Shown piece by piece: positions 60,935 to 64,000 of a stretch of DNA of 64,000 bases. How positions within the stretch are numbered: the first letter of the stretch is position 1; the number at the start of each line of letters is the position of its first letter. A model generated the notes under the pieces. It saw only the letters and a list, made by a program, of their open reading frames with translations, did not search any database and was not told the DNA's origin. The stretch is from Lachnospiraceae bacterium AM93-12TA (GTDB lineage Bacteria; Bacillota; Clostridia; Lachnospirales; Lachnospiraceae). The translations under genes and the position numbers were made by a program. The stretch covers positions 42,521 to 106,520 of the forward strand of contig JAQERH010000003.1 in assembly GCA_027698105.1 (NCBI GenBank). Direction: 5' to 3'.

Positions 60935-61622
60935 CATGTGCCTGCCTCCCATCACAAATCCAATGCAGCAGCATGGAAAACTGTTTAACAAAGATCAGCA
61001 TAACGGCCAGAATAAAATGGCGGCTGCCTTTTACGATTTTTTCGGTGGTACAGCAAAGTCTGGCTACATCCCGGACAGGCAACTTTCTCTTTCGATAGCT
61101 TGTGCTGACAATCGACGGCTCCTGGCTGGAACGCTCACCGATGGAAATGGCCCGTTCCCTGGTGTCCTGATGCCTGGGGGAATGTTCTGCTAAATCTTCC
61201 AGAGTCAGATGAAAGTAGGACAGTTCTTTTGAAAAAAGAGAGATTTCTTCTTTCAGGATTTCCTGATCCTGGCGATCTTCTTTCGGCTCTGGAAATTCCT
61301 GGCCATTTTCAAGCAGAGAATCCAGGGAAACCGTATCGGCCTGTTTTTGTTCTCTCTCCAGATAGGTGCGAAGCCTGCTCTGGATGACAAGGCCCGCAAA
61401 GGCAGGGAATGCGCCCCGTTCCGGTTCGTAACGCCTGACAGCTTCTGCAAAGGCAGACAGGGCAATGCTGAATTCATCGTCATTTTCAATGGATACATAC
61501 CGTCCTGTTATACTGCTGACGGTACGGATTAAAAAGGCCATATAGTTTTCGATTAAATTATCAAGATTGTCAAGAGAAATCTCCCCGCTCTGTGCCAACA
61601 ATATCACCTTCTTCTTTGTCAT
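60930..61622 (-). CDS. sigI: RNA polymerase sigma factor SigI
   Basis: The 230-residue sigma-70 family protein has the SigI-type region 2: LIENYMAFLIRTVSSITGRYVSIENDDEFSIALSAFAEAVRRYEPERGAFPAFAGLVIQSRLRTYL. The C-terminal HTH-like part is shorter and ends in PVRDVARLCCTTEKIVKGSRHFILAVMLI, typical of SigI. It is co-expressed with RsgI, its membrane anti-sigma factor, in one overlapping unit. ATG 61622 follows AAGAAGGTGATATT, a weak site. Confidence 0.88.
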   Translation of the reverse strand: MTKKKVILLAQSGEISLDNLDNLIENYMAFLIRTVSSITGRYVSIENDDEFSIALSAFAEAVRRYEPERGAFPAFAGLVIQSRLRTYLEREQKQADTVSLDSLLENGQEFPEPKEDRQDQEILKEEISLFSKELSYFHLTLEDLAEHSPRHQDTRERAISIGERSSQEPSIVSTSYRKRKLPVRDVARLCCTTEKIVKGSRHFILAVMLIFVKQFSMLLHWICDGRQAHV

Positions 61623-61667
61623 ATCATGAGATTATTATATCAGACCAGAGAGAGAAGAGGAAGAATA

Positions 61668-62336
61668 TCAGGATATTTTCTGGCTGGCCAGAAGATTTAC
61701 ACTGTCGACTCCCGTTAAACCGAACAGCCCCCGGATCATCTGATCGCTTTCCTCCATGGGAATCTGTATCTGATAAACCAGCTCATAGGAGTCAGACAGA
61801 ATATTTTTGGCCTTTACCATACTTTTGACACAGTCATCCCTTACGATGGAGTGAATGGAGCTGATATCTGTATTGCTGCCGCGGATCACTAAGAGCATAT
61901 CTTCTAAAGCTGCGCTGCTTTTTCTGGATGCTAAAAGGCAGACAGAGAGAATTAGGCTGCCTGACAGTCCGATGAGATAATGTCCGGTAGAGGCGGACAG
62001 TCCAATGGCCATACTCCAGAAGATAAAGCCAATATCGCGGGGATCCCGGATATTGGTGCGGAAACGGACAATGGACAGAGAACCCAGCATTCCAAGGGAC
62101 AGAGCCAGATTCGACTGAATCAGATCCATCAGAATGGTAGTAATCAGGGCGAGAGATACTAATGTGGCGGCAAATTTCGGCTCATAGGAAGCCGGTGTAT
62201 TAGAAAAGCGGTAGGTCAGCCAGATGACTGCGCAGAGCAGCAGGGCAGAAGCCAGACTAATCAGAATCTCTGCTGTGCCAGGTGTCGGCAGAACAGTTCC
62301 TAACAGTTCATTTACTGTATCATTAAAATTTCCCAT
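61668..62336 (-). CDS. DUF4956 membrane protein (copy 1)
   Basis: The 222-residue protein has four membrane segments in the first 135 residues, with the conserved LGSLSIVRFRTNIRDPRDIGFIFWSMAIGLSASTGHYLIG block of the family, then a soluble C-terminal domain. It is paralogous to the gene at 63281. DUF4956 genes often occur beside polyphosphate-polymerase-like (VTC) and CotH genes; neither is seen in this window. ATG 62336 follows a GGAGG-like AGGTTTCG site, which is weak. Function unknown. Confidence 0.8.
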   Translation of the reverse strand: MGNFNDTVNELLGTVLPTPGTAEILISLASALLLCAVIWLTYRFSNTPASYEPKFAATLVSLALITTILMDLIQSNLALSLGMLGSLSIVRFRTNIRDPRDIGFIFWSMAIGLSASTGHYLIGLSGSLILSVCLLASRKSSAALEDMLLVIRGSNTDISSIHSIVRDDCVKSMVKAKNILSDSYELVYQIQIPMEESDQMIRGLFGLTGVDSVNLLASQKIS

Positions 62337-62353
62337 AATCGAAACCTCCAGTC

Positions 62354-63280
62354 TTATTTTTTATTACGGCCGCTCTCCGTACCGGCCTCAGAATCAGAAG
62401 ATGCATCTTCCACTGCAGATATGCAGATGGTTCCATGGTCAGAGACAAAGTCAATGCCCAGCCCGTCGCATTCAGAAAAATAGGGGGTGATGGAGCATTG
62501 TTCCAGACGTTCCTGTACCTGGGGATTCAGGGAGTCTGGATTTTCTTTTTCGTTTCCGGCAATGAGAGCATACTGCGGTTTAACCTGCTTTAAAAATGTC
62601 AGGGAGGAGGCATCATTTTCTCCATGATGTCCAAGCTTCAGCACATTGGCCGACACAGGAAAGCCAGATGCCAGAAGAGCAGCTTCCTCTTCCTGCTCCG
62701 CGTCCCCCATCATAAGAAAGCAGTTGGAACCGTGGGTCAGGCGCAGGATGACAGAGTTGTTGTTGGCATTGTCTAAAAAGGGCCGCTTTGGAAGCCAGCA
62801 CTGGACGGCCACATCGCCCAGCTGCAGGGTATCGCCGCAGGAAAGCTTCTGAACGTTTGTCCCGTACTGTCCAGCCAGCTCTTCAGCGTCAATGTCCTGG
62901 TAGGAGACAGAATCCGTTCCGGACAGATAGAGTGTATCCACCGGAAACGAGGAGAGAAGAGATTCCAGGCCTCCGGCATGATCTTTATGCCCGTGGGAAA
63001 GGAAAATTCCGTCCAGCCTGTCAATGCCTTTTGTCCGCAGCAGACGGTCAATCTGGGGGTAATCCTTTTTCTTTCCTGTGTCGATCAGATAGTGGGTTCC
63101 GTCAGAAGGAGACAGCAGAAAGGAATCTCCCTTTCCAATCGTAATAAAGGTTAAGGTAAAGCTTCCTGTTTCTTCTGACGCTTCGGGAGCAGCTGTGGAA
63201 TCAGCTGCCTGCCTGAAGCATCCGGTCAGTGCAAGCAGGAGAAATATACAGAGAGTAAGAAAAATCCGTTTATGATTCAT
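62354..63280 (-). CDS. MBL-fold lipoprotein, ComEC C-terminal type
   Basis: A lipobox LALTGC places the lipid-modified Cys at residue 21. The metallo-beta-lactamase fold follows, with GDSFLLSPSDGTHYLIDTG, the metal motif SHGHKDHAGGLE, MMGDAEQEEEAALL and KLGHHGENDASS. This is the layout of the extracellular nuclease-like domain of ComEC, but here free of the channel. The 308-residue protein is likely anchored outside the membrane. It starts directly after the DUF4956 stop (TAA then ATG), so the two are coupled. Confidence 0.85.
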   Translation of the reverse strand: MNHKRIFLTLCIFLLLALTGCFRQAADSTAAPEASEETGSFTLTFITIGKGDSFLLSPSDGTHYLIDTGKKKDYPQIDRLLRTKGIDRLDGIFLSHGHKDHAGGLESLLSSFPVDTLYLSGTDSVSYQDIDAEELAGQYGTNVQKLSCGDTLQLGDVAVQCWLPKRPFLDNANNNSVILRLTHGSNCFLMMGDAEQEEEAALLASGFPVSANVLKLGHHGENDASSLTFLKQVKPQYALIAGNEKENPDSLNPQVQERLEQCSITPYFSECDGLGIDFVSDHGTICISAVEDASSDSEAGTESGRNKK

Positions 63281-63952
63281 TTAGGCCACCTTTGTCTGCG
63301 GAGCCAGTACATTGACGCCGTAGATTCCTTTCATGCTGCCAAGCAGAAGCAGCAGTTTTTCTTCTTCTGTATGGGGAACGCGGAGTTCATACACCAGCTC
63401 AAAGGAATTCTGAAACAGATTTTTCGACTGCATCATACTTCCCGGAGTCTGGCTGAATACATTCTGTACAGAGGCCGCTTGCTCTTTTTCTCCGCGAACT
63501 ACCATGGTTAAAGTATCCCTTCTGCGGGCAGTACGTCCAAGGGCCAGCATCACAGCGCTTAAAACAACAGTCCCTGCAAGGCCTGTCAGGAATGCGCCGA
63601 GGGAGGAGGAGATTCCAATGGTAAGGGCCCAGAACACAAAGCCTAAATCCCTGGGATCTCTTGTGTTAGTACGGATCCGGCAGATAGAGAGCGCGCCCAG
63701 AGCTCCCAGAGAAAAAAGAGGGTTGTTCTGAATCAGCGCCAGAAGAATGTCAGAAGCCAGAGCCAGCATGAGAAGAGTGACATTAAAGGTGTGATTGTAG
63801 GTTAAGGAATCATGGCACAGCCGATAGACAAGCATCATGACAGCTGAAAGAGCCAGTACTGATAAAAGGCTTATCATAAGGCCGGCGGCAGTCTGGATAA
63901 ACGGGCTGTCTCCCAGGGGTGTATCAGATAATAAACGAAATAGCTTGCTCAT
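63281..63952 (-). CDS. DUF4956 membrane protein (copy 2)
   Basis: The 223-residue protein repeats the organisation of the copy at 61668: four membrane segments, the block SLGALGALSICRIRTNTRDPRDLGFVFWALTIGISSSLGAFLTGL, and a soluble C-terminal domain with HTEEEKLLLLLGSMKGIYGV. The copies share the RxRTNxRDPRD motif. ATG 63952 has a TGGAGA site; the frame is open upstream and the gene may be part of a longer operon entering from beyond the window. Function unknown. Confidence 0.8.
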   Translation of the reverse strand: MSKLFRLLSDTPLGDSPFIQTAAGLMISLLSVLALSAVMMLVYRLCHDSLTYNHTFNVTLLMLALASDILLALIQNNPLFSLGALGALSICRIRTNTRDPRDLGFVFWALTIGISSSLGAFLTGLAGTVVLSAVMLALGRTARRRDTLTMVVRGEKEQAASVQNVFSQTPGSMMQSKNLFQNSFELVYELRVPHTEEEKLLLLLGSMKGIYGVNVLAPQTKVA

Positions 63953-64000
63953 AAAAATCTCCATTCCGCCGCCGTTGGCTGGCGGCACAAATAGTAATGA

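Overview
The window looks like chromosomal DNA of an anaerobic, spore-forming, gut-type Clostridia bacterium, most likely Lachnospiraceae (Clostridium cluster XIVa). This rests on moderate GC content, strong AGGAGG-type ribosome binding sites, the YyaC spore-protease homologue, the SigI/RsgI pair, a butyryl-CoA:acetate CoA-transferase-type enzyme, a DUF5702/DUF6382-type Tad pilus locus, and families such as DUF5711, DUF1576 and DUF4956. I cannot name the species from sequence alone.

Layout. (1) 1-1030: AT-rich right part of a mobile element (TnpV, 23-bp iteron-like repeats, a small membrane protein) that abuts the tadA ATPase gene and leaves only its 3' end. (2) 1022-8892: the rest of a Tad/Flp pilus operon (tadB, tadC, Flp-like pilin, DUF5702 protein, TadE-like protein, prepilin peptidase, pseudopilin, FHA protein). 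(3) 9054-24101: mostly housekeeping genes (rhomboid, HIT, murG, TSCPD, mtnN, pgi, CoA-transferase, yyaC, a LysM protein, DUF5711, transketolase). (4) 24245-28602: LysR regulator divergent from a DUF6282 amidohydrolase, a MatC-type dicarboxylate carrier and an isocitrate-dehydrogenase-like enzyme; this looks like a small catabolic operon. (5) 28803-35484: glucokinase, CBS/DRTGG pyrophosphatase, flavoredoxin, shikimate-kinase-like protein, topB, a small membrane protein. (6) 35683-45484: radical SAM protein, PadR pair, a MITE-like palindrome, GtrB/GtrII-type glycosyl transfer genes, DUF1576, an ABC-ATPase, a hairpin-rich repeat region and a YcxB-like protein. (7) 45551-53413: a sigma-54 regulon. 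A PAS/AAA+ activator lies between two paralogous YtcJ-type amidohydrolases, each with a -24/-12 promoter and a shared upstream palindrome; an NhaC antiporter follows one of them and a PTS-IIC-like membrane protein lies beyond. (8) 53772-57055: a markedly AT-rich metQ-creatininase-metN-metI operon that looks horizontally acquired. (9) 57264-59750: a leader resembling a fluoride (crcB-type) riboswitch with a terminator, in front of a cation/proton antiporter and an SLC13-type permease. (10) 59768-63952: DUF4956, an MBL-fold lipoprotein, DUF4956, sigI and rsgI, all on the minus strand.

The strongest system-level observations are the sigma-54 amidohydrolase/antiporter regulon, the fluoride-riboswitch-like leader, the creatininase inside a MetNIQ-like transporter operon, the DUF4956-MBL-DUF4956 set next to SigI/RsgI, and a LysM protein whose N-terminal domain looks like a catalytically dead JAB/MPN fold. 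No rRNA, tRNA or CRISPR array was seen.
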